DNA of 22,098 nt from a bacterium (GTDB taxonomy: Bacteria; UBP7; UBA6624): contig JACNFQ010000058.1 in assembly GCA_014384545.1 (NCBI GenBank), positions 1 to 22,098 on the forward strand. Direction: 5' to 3'. The notes under the pieces are model-generated. The model was not told the DNA's origin and did no database searches. It saw only the letters and a program-made list of their open reading frames with translations. The translations under genes and the position numbers were made by a program. Every line of letters starts with the position of its first letter. Positions within the stretch are counted from its first letter, which is position 1. Of the stretch, positions 15,307 to 22,098 are shown piece by piece.

Positions 15307-16217
15307 AAGTCACCTATTTTCCCGGGGGGCTACTCACCTCCAATTACAAGGACTTTGAGAACTCGGTCTCTCGCTGTTTGCGACGATTGGGTGCCGATTA
15401 CGAGTTGATTCATAACTGGAGTGGAACCGGTGATGAAGGGACTTATTTCAACGACCCCCTTGCCGCCCTAGCTCTCCCTTTACGCAACTTGGTAATCGGC
15501 GAAAAATCGACACGGAATGATCTCTTCTTTGTCCCTGACCCCCTTTTGTACCAGACTTTTGAGCGTGCCGTCCAACGCCTTGAGGAACCTCGGAATGACG
15601 CCCTTCGTCAACGGATGGTAGACACCTTGGGTCTCCCCTACAGTGGCAGGATGCGACCCGTAAACATCCTCCACATGCTGAAGTCTCACACAGCGGGTAA
15701 GAAATTTGACAGACTCATTATGCGTCGTCTTGAAGGTGGCGATGAAGAAAACCCCACGCCCCTACGGGTTGCTGTCCATACACCCCCTGAGTTGATGCGC
15801 CCCGTAGAACGGTTGAGAATCGACCGACCAGAGAGCCCTGTTCTTCTCAAGAATCTCCTCCAAAAAGCAGGAGCCCACTGTGTGGATTGGGCGTCTGCTT
15901 CTCGTTGGCTGGGAGGGTATTTGGGTGAGATTGACCAAGCATCTGCACTTGCCTTGGCAAAACCTGTGATTGAGGATGCACATGTTGCTGGGGCTGAGGT
16001 GATCGTCACTCTAGAACCTCGAGCCTTGCAAACTCTTGACCAATACCAAAAGGAAGCTATGGGAACCCTAGGACTCCAAGGAGACCCCTTACCGATCATG
16101 TACGCTACCGATTTGCTCAACTTGGCGCTAGGTGTGGGTGCGGCAACTCTTGGTACTGGGTTCCATATCACCTCTTGCAATCCCGTCTTTGAGAGGATTG
16201 GATTGACGATTCAGTGA
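15303..16217 (+). CDS. HdrB-like protein with both CCG motifs lost
   Basis: The 304-residue protein aligns along its length with heterodisulfide reductase subunit B (two CCG domains). In domain 1, VTYFPGGLLTSNY has Gly 9 for the PGC cysteine, HNWSGTG has Gly 41 and Thr 42 for the Cys pair, and FVPDPLLYQTF has Pro and Leu for C-x2-C. In domain 2, VAVHTPPELMRP has Pro for the Cys, then IDRPESPVLLKNLL and GAHCVDW are conserved, Trp 202 and Leu 203 replace the Cys pair, and LEPRALQTLDQYQ has Glu 238 and Ala 241 for C-x2-C. LPIMYATDLLNLALGV matches the C-terminal helix. The fold is probably kept but the noncubane clusters cannot form. Only three unrelated Cys remain. Its stop overlaps the next GTG. 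Confidence 0.65.
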   Translation: MKVTYFPGGLLTSNYKDFENSVSRCLRRLGADYELIHNWSGTGDEGTYFNDPLAALALPLRNLVIGEKSTRNDLFFVPDPLLYQTFERAVQRLEEPRNDALRQRMVDTLGLPYSGRMRPVNILHMLKSHTAGKKFDRLIMRRLEGGDEENPTPLRVAVHTPPELMRPVERLRIDRPESPVLLKNLLQKAGAHCVDWASASRWLGGYLGEIDQASALALAKPVIEDAHVAGAEVIVTLEPRALQTLDQYQKEAMGTLGLQGDPLPIMYATDLLNLALGVGAATLGTGFHITSCNPVFERIGLTIQ

Positions 16218-16990
16218 CATCCCTCCCTTCGGGGGATTTCTTACTCTTTCTTGGCACAGGCGGAGGACGCTCGGCGATGGTTTCGGGCATGCGTGGAACC
16301 GGAGGGTTGTTCCTCCAAACAGAAGAAGTCCGTCTCGTTATTGATCCGGGTCCCGGCGCCCTTGCAGCTCTTCACCAATACGACATTGACCCTTGGGGAC
16401 TGGATGGCATCTTGATTACACATCTCCACATGGACCATGTAGGAGATGCCAATGTGCTCCTAGAAGCTGCCACCTCAGGAGGACATAAGAAACATGGCGT
16501 ATTAGCAGCACCTCTTGAAGCTCTTGAAGGCCCCCAACGCGTTATCTACCGATACCGCCGCCCCTTCCTCAAGGAGGTCGTCGTTTGGGAAGAGAACAAG
16601 GTCGTACAAATAGGAGATGTCCAAGTTGAGGCAGTGGCAAGGTATCTTCATGGGGGATTAGAGACTTTCCGACTCCACTTTACGGTCGGAGAGAAAAAGG
16701 TCGCTCTTTTTACCGACGGAGCCACGACCACAGGTGCACGACGCATGGCGGGGGCTGATATCGCGATTCTTCACTGCTTGCTCCCTATCCCCCTTCCCTC
16801 CATTGACCATTTAGACCCCACCCTTTGTGCCCAGATCCTCCAAGAAACGAAACCCTCACAGTCCTTTTTGACGCATTTTGGGTCAGGAATACTCAAGAAG
16901 AAAATCTCTGAACAGATTGCCCACACTTGCGAGAAAGAAACAGGTGTTCCTTGCCTTGCTGCGCGGGATGGGCTTATCGTTCCGCTATGA
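16214..16990 (+). CDS. Metallo-beta-lactamase-fold hydrolase
   Basis: The 258-residue protein has the MBL fold signature: FLGTGGGR near the start, VIDPGPGAL, then THLHMDHVGDAN (His 70, His 72, Asp 74, His 75) for two metal ions, a later YLHGG, ALFTDGATTTG and FLTHFGSG supplying further ligand candidates. It should be a cytoplasmic metal-dependent hydrolase, closest in pattern to RNase Z-like or phosphodiesterase-type members. Substrate is unknown. GTG at 16214 overlaps the stop of the HdrB-like gene (GTGA) and its own stop overlaps the glcD-like ATG (ATGA). Its place between Hdr-like and oxidase genes suggests a shared pathway, but this is context only. Confidence 0.75.
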   Translation: MTSLPSGDFLLFLGTGGGRSAMVSGMRGTGGLFLQTEEVRLVIDPGPGALAALHQYDIDPWGLDGILITHLHMDHVGDANVLLEAATSGGHKKHGVLAAPLEALEGPQRVIYRYRRPFLKEVVVWEENKVVQIGDVQVEAVARYLHGGLETFRLHFTVGEKKVALFTDGATTTGARRMAGADIAILHCLLPIPLPSIDHLDPTLCAQILQETKPSQSFLTHFGSGILKKKISEQIAHTCEKETGVPCLAARDGLIVPL

Positions 16991-18326
16991 ATCTAGCACC
17001 ACTCCGAGAGTCTGTTCGGGGAGAACTCCGCGATGATGACAGTATCCTAGCGACCTACAATCGGGATGCCTCCCGTCTGAAAGCAAGGCCTTTGGGCGTC
17101 TTTTGGCCTCTAGATACAACCGATGTGCATTCCGTGGTTCATTGGGCGAGAGAGAGATCTATACCCCTCGTTCCGCGAGGGGCAGGAACAGGTCTCGCAG
17201 GGGGGTCGGTCGGGCAAGGCTTGATTGTAGATACCGCCCGCCTGACCCAAATAGAGATTCAAGAAGATAACCTGCTGGCGATTGTGGGAGCAGGCGTTAT
17301 CAATACCCACCTCCAAGATGCCCTCAAACCCTACCGCCTCTTTTGGCCCCCAGACCCCTCCAGCCATCGCATCAGTTCATCGGAGGAAACCTAGCAACAA
17401 ATGCTGGGGGGCCTTCTTGCCTGAAATACGGTGTCACACGCCATTGGGTATTGGGGGTAAGAGCTGTCTTGGGCACAGGAAAAGAGATTCGGACAGGGAG
17501 TCTTTCGCACAAGGATGTAGCAGGGTATGACTTGACCGGTTTATTGGTTGGTTCGGAAGGGACATTGGGTATCCTGACCGAAGCGACCCTACGATTGGCG
17601 CCTATCCCTGAAGCGAGAGGGACAGTCGTTGCAACCTTCCCATCACTAGAAGACGCAGCTTTGGCTGTTCAACAGGTGCGACAAGCCGGCATCACGCCCG
17701 AAGCGATGGAGTTTATGGACGGGGCTACCCTTTCCGCTGTAGATGACGCATTTTCGTTAGGGCTACAGAATGTACAAGCACTCTTGTTGGTTGGATTGTC
17801 TGGCCATCGCCTCGCCGTTGCCCAAGAGACTCAAGATGTATATCGTCTCTTGGAGAAAGGGTCTCTTCGTGTAGACCTAGGGCTAGAGAAAAATGAGATT
17901 GAACGCCTGTGGCTTGCTAGACGGTCCGCTTTTGGCAGCTTAGCAAGGAGGGCGGGCAACCTTTGGGTAGAAGATATCTCTGTGCCCCTTTCTTCTCTTG
18001 CTACGATGGTAAGGAAGATTGACTTGATTGCCCAAAAACATGACCTCTTGGTTGCGACACTTGGGCATGCTGGAGATGGAAACCTCCATCCTCAGTTCTC
18101 GCTGAGAGGAGAACCCGATGAAGAAGATCGCATCAAGGAAGCGATTGAGGAGATTGTCTCCCTAGCCGTGTCCTTGGGGGGCACCCTGACGGGGGAGCAT
18201 GGCGTGGGGCAGGAAAAGAGAGACTTGCTCCCTTCGGCACTTGACCAGGGCGCCTACAAGACGATGGAAGAGATCAAGAAGGTCTTTGACCCTTTGGGGA
18301 TTATGAACCCCGGAAAAGTCCTCTAG
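16987..18326 (+). CDS. glcD: GlcD-like FAD oxidase subunit, interrupted by a -1 shift
   Basis: An FAD-linked oxidase (PCMH-type) of the glycolate/D-lactate dehydrogenase family. The first frame from ATG 16987 holds LVPRGAGTGLAGGSVG and ends with FWPPDPSSHR, then a stop at 17392-17394. The second frame carries QFIGGNLATNAGG, LKYGVTR, DVAGYDLTGLLVGSEGTLG, LATLGHAGDGNLHPQF, GTLTGEHGVGQEK and GIMNPGKVL. Family sequence has five residues between P-D-P-S-S and I-G-G-N; inserting one base between about 17362 and 17376 restores this exactly. The protein would then have about 446 residues, close to family length. Neither half alone should be active. No convincing slippery site is present, so a sequencing deletion or real mutation is likely. 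The next gene encodes the GlcF-like partner. Confidence 0.82.
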
Positions 18327-18327
18327 G

Positions 18328-19353
18328 GTGAACATTGAGGATTGTGTCGGTTGTGCCCTGTGTCAACCTGTCTGTCCCACTTTCCAAGAGACTCGGCTGG
18401 AGGGAGCAAGTGCCCGAGGAAAAATCGCCTTTTTGGCTGCTTATTCCCGTGGAGAACTCTCCGAAACAGACCCCCATTGGGGAGAGACCATGACCCTATG
18501 CACCTCCTGCTGGGCTTGTGAAGAGGCGTGTCCAGCTGGCCTTTCCATAAAAGACCTCTTCTTGGAATGGAGAGAGAATCATCCCCCCACCCAATGGGAA
18601 CGCCACCTAAGAATGTTGCTCCGTTTGGCCACCATTACGCCCTTAGGAGTTCGAACCCTCCTACCCCTCTTCTTCTTGCCACTTCGAGGTTTGAAAAGTA
18701 GATGGAAAGCGCCTTTGCCCGTCACCTCAATCCACCCACCAAAAAGCTTCTTCTTCCCCGGGTGTTTCTCACGATACGCTGTGCCAGATGCTGCTACAAG
18801 TTCCTACAAGAGAGTGCTCTCTTTAGACTCGTTCAAAGATGTGGCTGTTGTTCCCTCTGGTCTCTGTTGCGGAAGTGCACTCATCAACAATGGATTATTG
18901 AAAGAACTCCCTGCCACCGCCACCCCCTTTCTTGAGTGGCTAGAAAAGAGAAACCCCTTGGCTGTCATTACCGCTGACAATACCTGTGGTCAGACCTTGC
19001 GCACCCTCCACCACTCTCTTCCCTCTCACCTAGAAAAGCGTTGGAAACGATTTGCTCCTCGCTTTCAAATTCTCCAAGAGATTGACCCCCACTTCCCCCC
19101 CAAAGAGGGATTTCAGAGTGCTTGCCATAATGAGCATCGTTGTGACAAGCCCGAAGCAACCTGTTGTGGATTTGGCGGAAGTTTTAGGTGGCAACACCCC
19201 TCTCTTTCTAGGAGGATTGGTAAGAGGAGACTCCGCCACTTAGGGTTCCATGAGGGAGGTGATATTCGGGTAGAAGGTCCCGGTTGCCTTGCTCACCTGC
19301 GGAGACTCGTCCCGCCTTCCCAACGGGCGAGAATAAGACCATGGACAGATTGA
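18328..19353 (+). CDS. glcF: GlcF-like iron-sulfur oxidase subunit
   Basis: The 341-residue protein is the electron-accepting partner of the FAD oxidase. Two complete C-x2-C-x2-C-x3-C-P sites are present (Cys 6, 9, 12, 16 and Cys 58, 61, 64, 68) for [4Fe-4S] clusters. A first CCG domain reads FFFPGCFSRY, LCCGSAL and DNTCGQTL; a second reads SACHNEH, ATCCGFGGSFRW and GPGCLAHL. The second domain is unusually short between CH and CCG, and the whole protein is shorter than typical GlcF (about 400). Start is GTG at 18328, one base after the stop of glcD. Substrate might be glycolate, D-lactate or another 2-hydroxyacid; unresolved. It keeps its cysteines, unlike the HdrB/HdrC-like pair upstream. 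Confidence 0.8.
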   Translation: MNIEDCVGCALCQPVCPTFQETRLEGASARGKIAFLAAYSRGELSETDPHWGETMTLCTSCWACEEACPAGLSIKDLFLEWRENHPPTQWERHLRMLLRLATITPLGVRTLLPLFFLPLRGLKSRWKAPLPVTSIHPPKSFFFPGCFSRYAVPDAATSSYKRVLSLDSFKDVAVVPSGLCCGSALINNGLLKELPATATPFLEWLEKRNPLAVITADNTCGQTLRTLHHSLPSHLEKRWKRFAPRFQILQEIDPHFPPKEGFQSACHNEHRCDKPEATCCGFGGSFRWQHPSLSRRIGKRRLRHLGFHEGGDIRVEGPGCLAHLRRLVPPSQRARIRPWTD

Positions 19354-19766
19354 GGGTGTTGGTGCTTTCTAGGAGGCTTCCTCCTTTGGGGGGTGAACCA
19401 GGCAAACGAGCGTGGATAGTCGCCCAATGGCTGGCAAAAAACCCCCAACTCCAAACGATTTGGATTGCCCCAGGTCCTCCGGAGCATAAGACCCGTATTA
19501 TTTTGGGTCCCGATGATCAATCAGGCGTTGAGATAGCGTATATCCGTATGCCCCTTTTCCCCTTCATGGATCCGCTTTTTCTCCTTCCATCCCTCGTTGA
19601 ACGGGGCATCCACTTTGCCCAAGGTGCCCAACTGGTAGCAACCCCCCAAGGGGATGCCCTTCTTGCCGCAGCAGTCGAGGGGATTTCTCCCTCTTGCCCC
19701 CAATTTCGGTGGAATCTAAAGAAACCACTCAAAGGTTGGCCTTTACCCTCCATGGAGGGAGGATAA
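19341..19766 (+). CDS. Hypothetical protein between glcF and moaA
   Basis: From the ATG at 19341 (overlapping glcF by 13 bases) the protein has 141 residues. It begins LRVLVLSRRLPPLGGEPGKR, followed by LAKNPQLQTIWIAPGPPEH; this resembles the N-terminus of GT-B type glycosyltransferases (P-P-x-G-G...R) but the protein is far too short for a complete one. Later parts (FAQGAQLVATPQGDALLAAAV) show no known motif. It is not a MobA, whose G-G-x-S-x-R-M-G-x-x-K signature is absent. Its last codons hold the GGAGGGAGGA ribosome site of moaA, so the gene end seems natural. The lack of homologous motifs might also reflect a shifted frame. Function unknown. Confidence 0.5.
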   Translation: MDRLRVLVLSRRLPPLGGEPGKRAWIVAQWLAKNPQLQTIWIAPGPPEHKTRIILGPDDQSGVEIAYIRMPLFPFMDPLFLLPSLVERGIHFAQGAQLVATPQGDALLAAAVEGISPSCPQFRWNLKKPLKGWPLPSMEGG

Positions 19767-19773
19767 TCCCCCT

Positions 19774-20732
19774 ATGGTTGCTCTCCAAGATTACTTGAGG
19801 ATTTCGGTCACAGATCGCTGTGATTTTCGATGCCTTTACTGCCTTCCCAAAGGTCTGCCCCCACCCCAAAGGCGTGCCTCCCTTTTGACCTACGAGGAAC
19901 AAGTCGTTGTTGCCCAAACTGTAGAGAACTTGACACCCCTCAAGAAAGTCCGCTTGACAGGAGGGGAACCTCTCCTAAGGCAAGATCTTCACCACTTGGT
20001 TGGACTCCTTTCGTCCCTGCCCAGCCACCCAACGATTGCCTTGACGACGAACGGTGTTCGGTTGGCAAAAGCACTTCCCGCCCTTATGGATGCAGGTTTG
20101 ACCACTGTCAATATCAGTATTGACCACCCCGATTCCGACCCCTTTTCTCGGCTAACAGGTGGGGGGAACCTATCGAAGGTTTTGGAGGGGCTTCGTGCCG
20201 CAAAGTCCGCGGGGATTCACCCCTTACGCATCAATAGTGTGATGACGAAAGAGACGGTTGCTGTTATCCCTGCCCTTATCGAGTTGGCGGTCAATGAGGG
20301 AGCTGATTTACGCCTGATTGAGATGATGCCTTTCGGGGATAACAAGGACTATTTTGGGGCACATGCTGTTTCTGCTTCTCAGATTGAAACTGCCCTTGCC
20401 CCCCATGTGGGAAAGAGGGTTCAACCAGAGCAAAGGGGACGGGGGCCAGCAAGAGACTACGCCCTTTCTGGCACGCCCCAAACCGCGGGTGTGATCGCTG
20501 CTTTCTCTGACCCGGGATGTGAGACTTGCTCCCGCCTTCGTGTCTCTTCAACAGGGAGAATCTCTCACTGTCTTTTCCAGACAAATGGGGTTGAACTCTT
20601 CCCTTCCTGCGCCCCTTACAACGGGTCCAACTCCTATCAGCACTCAAGACTGTTGTCTCTAAGAAACGAACCCACAACCCTTTCCAAACTGGAGAAAGTA
20701 GTTGGCATTCGTTATCGGAGATAGGGGGATGA
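19774..20732 (+). CDS. moaA: GTP 3',8-cyclase MoaA, C-terminus shifted by one base
   Basis: A radical-SAM enzyme of the first step of molybdopterin synthesis. CDFRCLYC (Cys 16, 20, 23) binds the SAM cluster, VRLTGGEPLLRQD and LTTNGVRL are family motifs, and CETC with Cys 266 (C-x2-C-x13-C) binds the second cluster that holds GTP. The direct frame reads to a stop at 20722-20724 after an atypical tail that lacks the terminal Gly-Gly needed for catalysis. One inserted base near 20596-20598 gives a tail containing FLRPLQRV, VVSKKRTHNPFQTGESSW and the terminal LSEIGG, stopping at 20730-20732, total about 319 residues and ATGA-overlapping moaD. A strong GGAGGGAGGA precedes the ATG at 19774. Confidence 0.9.
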
Positions 20733-20962
20733 GCGAGTCTGTGACGGTTCTTCTGTTTTCAGTCCTTCGTGAGCGTTTGGGTTGGCACGAAAAGGAGATT
20801 CCTTGGCGGGAAGGAATGTCGCCCCAAACTCTTTGGGAAGAGTTGATAGAAGGAGATAGAGGTGGCGTTGCCCCTGCCATTGACCACACCTTTGTACCTT
20901 GGTCTGCACCTATCAAGCCGGGAGATGAAATCGCCTTTGTCCCCCCTGTGGCGGGTGGATGA
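20729..20962 (+). CDS. moaD: Molybdopterin synthase small subunit MoaD
   Basis: A 77-residue ubiquitin-like sulfur carrier; its C-terminal Gly-Gly (VPPVAGG) is thiocarboxylated and inserts into the MoaE active site to form the dithiolene of molybdopterin. VTVLLFSVLRERLGWHEKEI is the N-terminal strand pattern, and IKPGDEIAFVPPVAGG the family end. I start at ATG 20729 (MSESVTV), which overlaps the restored moaA stop as ATGA; a TTG at 20702 would add a non-family N-terminus. The stop overlaps the moaE ATG (ATGA). Confidence 0.9.
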   Translation: MSESVTVLLFSVLRERLGWHEKEIPWREGMSPQTLWEELIEGDRGGVAPAIDHTFVPWSAPIKPGDEIAFVPPVAGG

Positions 20963-21345
20963 CTGTCCTGTTCGTTGATGGTGCACTTTCTCCTCTAGAA
21001 AGACCGAATGCCGATAGGGCAGGTGCATGGGTTCTCTTTGAAGGTACGGTTCGAAGCCCCAATAAGGGACTCGTGGTGGAAGCACTCCTCTATGAGGCAT
21101 ACCCACCCATGGTTGAGGCTGAGGGGCTACGTATCTGCGAAGAAGCAGAGAAAAAATGGGACATCGTTGAACTCCATCTTCGCCATGGCTCTGGGAGGCT
21201 TCGCCCAGGCGAGATCGCTTTCCAAGTGGGTGTGTTGGCAGGTCATCGCGAGGAGGCCTTTGCCGCCGCAAGGTGGATCGTTGAACAAGCGAAAAAACGG
21301 CTACCCGTTTGGAAAGAAGAGAAAAAAGGGGGAAAGGAAAGATGA
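20959..21345 (+). CDS. moaE: Molybdopterin synthase large subunit MoaE
   Basis: A 128-residue protein that, with MoaD, converts precursor Z (cPMP) to molybdopterin. Family motifs in order: GAWVLFEGTVR, YEAYPPMVEAEG, LRHGSGRLRPGEIAFQVGV, GHREEAFAAARW and the active-site KKRLPVWKEE with the conserved lysines. The highly charged tail ends in KGGKER. Its ATG overlaps the moaD stop and its stop overlaps moaC, so the synthesis genes are translated in a coupled row. All expected elements are present. Confidence 0.93.
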   Translation: MTVLFVDGALSPLERPNADRAGAWVLFEGTVRSPNKGLVVEALLYEAYPPMVEAEGLRICEEAEKKWDIVELHLRHGSGRLRPGEIAFQVGVLAGHREEAFAAARWIVEQAKKRLPVWKEEKKGGKER

Positions 21346-21794
21346 AACCGACTCACCTGGATCGTGACGGGAAGGCTCGAATGGTAGATGTTTCCGGAAA
21401 ACCCCCCCTCAGACGACGCGCTGTTGCAGAAGGGAAAGTCCACTTTCCACCCCCCGTTGCAACGACCCTCAGAGATGACCCCATTACTGCCAAAGGGGAC
21501 CTGCTAGCGGTTGCTCGGATTGCGGGGATTCAGGGTGGGAAGAAGTGTTCGGAGCTGATACCCCTTTGCCACCCCTTGCCCTTATCGCATATTGGGGTTG
21601 ATTTTGCTTGGGAGGGAGACACCCTCTGTATCACCGCAGAGGCTACAACGACGGCGAATACAGGCGTTGAAATGGAGGCACTTACTGCGGTCAGTATTGC
21701 GGCATTGACGGTCTACGATATGGCAAAGGCGTTGAGCCGAGAGATTTCCATTGGGGGAATCTCTTTGGGTGAAAAGACGAAAGAGAGCGTCTAG
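21342..21794 (+). CDS. moaC: Cyclic pyranopterin monophosphate synthase MoaC
   Basis: A 150-residue protein that acts after MoaA to make cyclic pyranopterin monophosphate. Signatures: THLDRDGKARMVDVSGK at the start, AKGDLLAVARIAGIQGGKK with the catalytic Lys, SELIPLCHPL with the conserved His, GVEMEALTAVSIAALTVYDMAKA with the catalytic Asp. The tail (ISLGEKTKESV) is shorter than the usual K-x-G-G-K-S-G end. The start is ATG at 21342 (ATGA with moaE). Its TAG stop lies in a CTAG palindrome shared with the stop of the convergent cytidine deaminase gene. Confidence 0.93.
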   Translation: MKPTHLDRDGKARMVDVSGKPPLRRRAVAEGKVHFPPPVATTLRDDPITAKGDLLAVARIAGIQGGKKCSELIPLCHPLPLSHIGVDFAWEGDTLCITAEATTTANTGVEMEALTAVSIAALTVYDMAKALSREISIGGISLGEKTKESV

Positions 21795-22098
21795 GTTTTG
21801 TTTGTTCCCCTAAACCCTTCTGGCAACAAGGAATGGAGAAGGACTCGTTGTGTCAATTCTGAACCCACAGCTAGGACGTGGAGTTCTGGACCTCCAAACT
21901 CGAACAACATCTGTCGGCACGCCCCACAAGGAAAAATACCCTTTTCTTCTGGGGTAACGACTGCGATTGCTTCAAAAACACGGTGTCCCGCTGAAAGAGC
22001 TGATGCCAAAGCTACCCGTTCGGCACAGATACCCAATGTAGGTATCACAGGCTCTATGTTTGCTCCCACAAAAATCTCTCCTGTCGTTGTACAGCGAG
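21791..22098 (-). CDS. cdd: Cytidine deaminase, N-terminus beyond right edge
   Basis: The minus-strand frame is open to the edge of the window, giving 101 residues plus stop; the N-terminal part is outside. Zinc-site motifs are clear: GICAERVALASAL (C-A-E with catalytic Glu and Cys ligand) and IFPCGACRQMLFEF (P-C-x2-C). The visible start, TTTGEIFVGANIE, matches the family's strand before the substrate-binding N-x-E. It should deaminate cytidine or deoxycytidine in pyrimidine salvage. Apparent inner starts are not used because the N-I-E region upstream is conserved. It converges on moaC, sharing stop bases. Confidence 0.93.
   Translation of the reverse strand, partial: RCTTTGEIFVGANIEPVIPTLGICAERVALASALSAGHRVFEAIAVVTPEEKGIFPCGACRQMLFEFGGPELHVLAVGSELTQRVLLHSLLPEGFRGTNKT

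Noticed and set aside
17341-17394. Programmed -1 frameshift in the glcD-like gene
   Set aside because: No X-XXY-YYZ heptamer or downstream hairpin at the point of frame change; a second similar one-base loss in moaA makes an error or mutation more likely.
19341-19766. MobA (molybdenum cofactor guanylyltransferase)
   Set aside because: The context fits, but the nucleotide-binding G-G-x-S-x-R-M-G-x-x-K signature and the later D-x-P motif are absent.

Overview
The window is a compact stretch of chromosome from a diderm (Gram-negative) bacterium that I cannot place confidently in a phylum. Evidence for an outer membrane is two lipoproteins and an LptA/OstA-like protein followed by a secreted PQQ-type propeller. 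Almost every gene touches or overlaps its neighbour, usually by the 4-base ATGA/GTGA/TTGA type. No tRNA, rRNA, IS element or CRISPR array was seen, and no gap exceeds about 300 bases.

Left part (1-3623). Two lipoprotein genes lie on the minus strand; the first is open at the left edge. A divergent plus-strand gene encodes an XRE-type helix-turn-helix joined to a large Trp-rich domain that looks like a beta-propeller. Between them are a TATAAT box and three TTATCA direct repeats exactly 11 bp apart, a likely operator.

Middle part (3731-14681), one long minus-strand operon read right to left: class I aminotransferase, XerC/D recombinase, LptA-like protein, PQQ-like propeller, MFS transporter, miaA, nfo, pabB, pabC, a tandem Usp-like protein and an ArsB/NhaD-type permease. 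The recombinase has no ordinary start codon at its conserved N-terminus. It appears to start at ATC behind a strong ribosome site, in frame with the stop of the aminotransferase gene.

Right part (14722-21794), one plus-strand operon: an HdrC-like protein, an HdrB-like protein, a metallo-beta-lactamase-fold hydrolase, GlcD-like and GlcF-like oxidase subunits, an unknown small protein, then moaA-moaD-moaE-moaC for molybdopterin synthesis. A convergent partial cytidine deaminase gene closes the window and shares its stop site with moaC. The two long operons diverge from a 40-bp gap carrying a perfect inverted repeat whose arms each contain an outward-facing TAGAAT.

The most striking observation is the first gene pair of the right operon. 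They align along their length with heterodisulfide reductase subunits C and B, yet nearly all the iron-sulfur cysteines are replaced without change of spacing. The nearby GlcF-like subunit keeps its cysteines. This suggests a redox-dead, Hdr-derived complex of unknown role. Two genes in the same operon (glcD-like and moaA) each need one extra base to restore the family sequence, so either the assembly has single-base deletions or these genes are broken.
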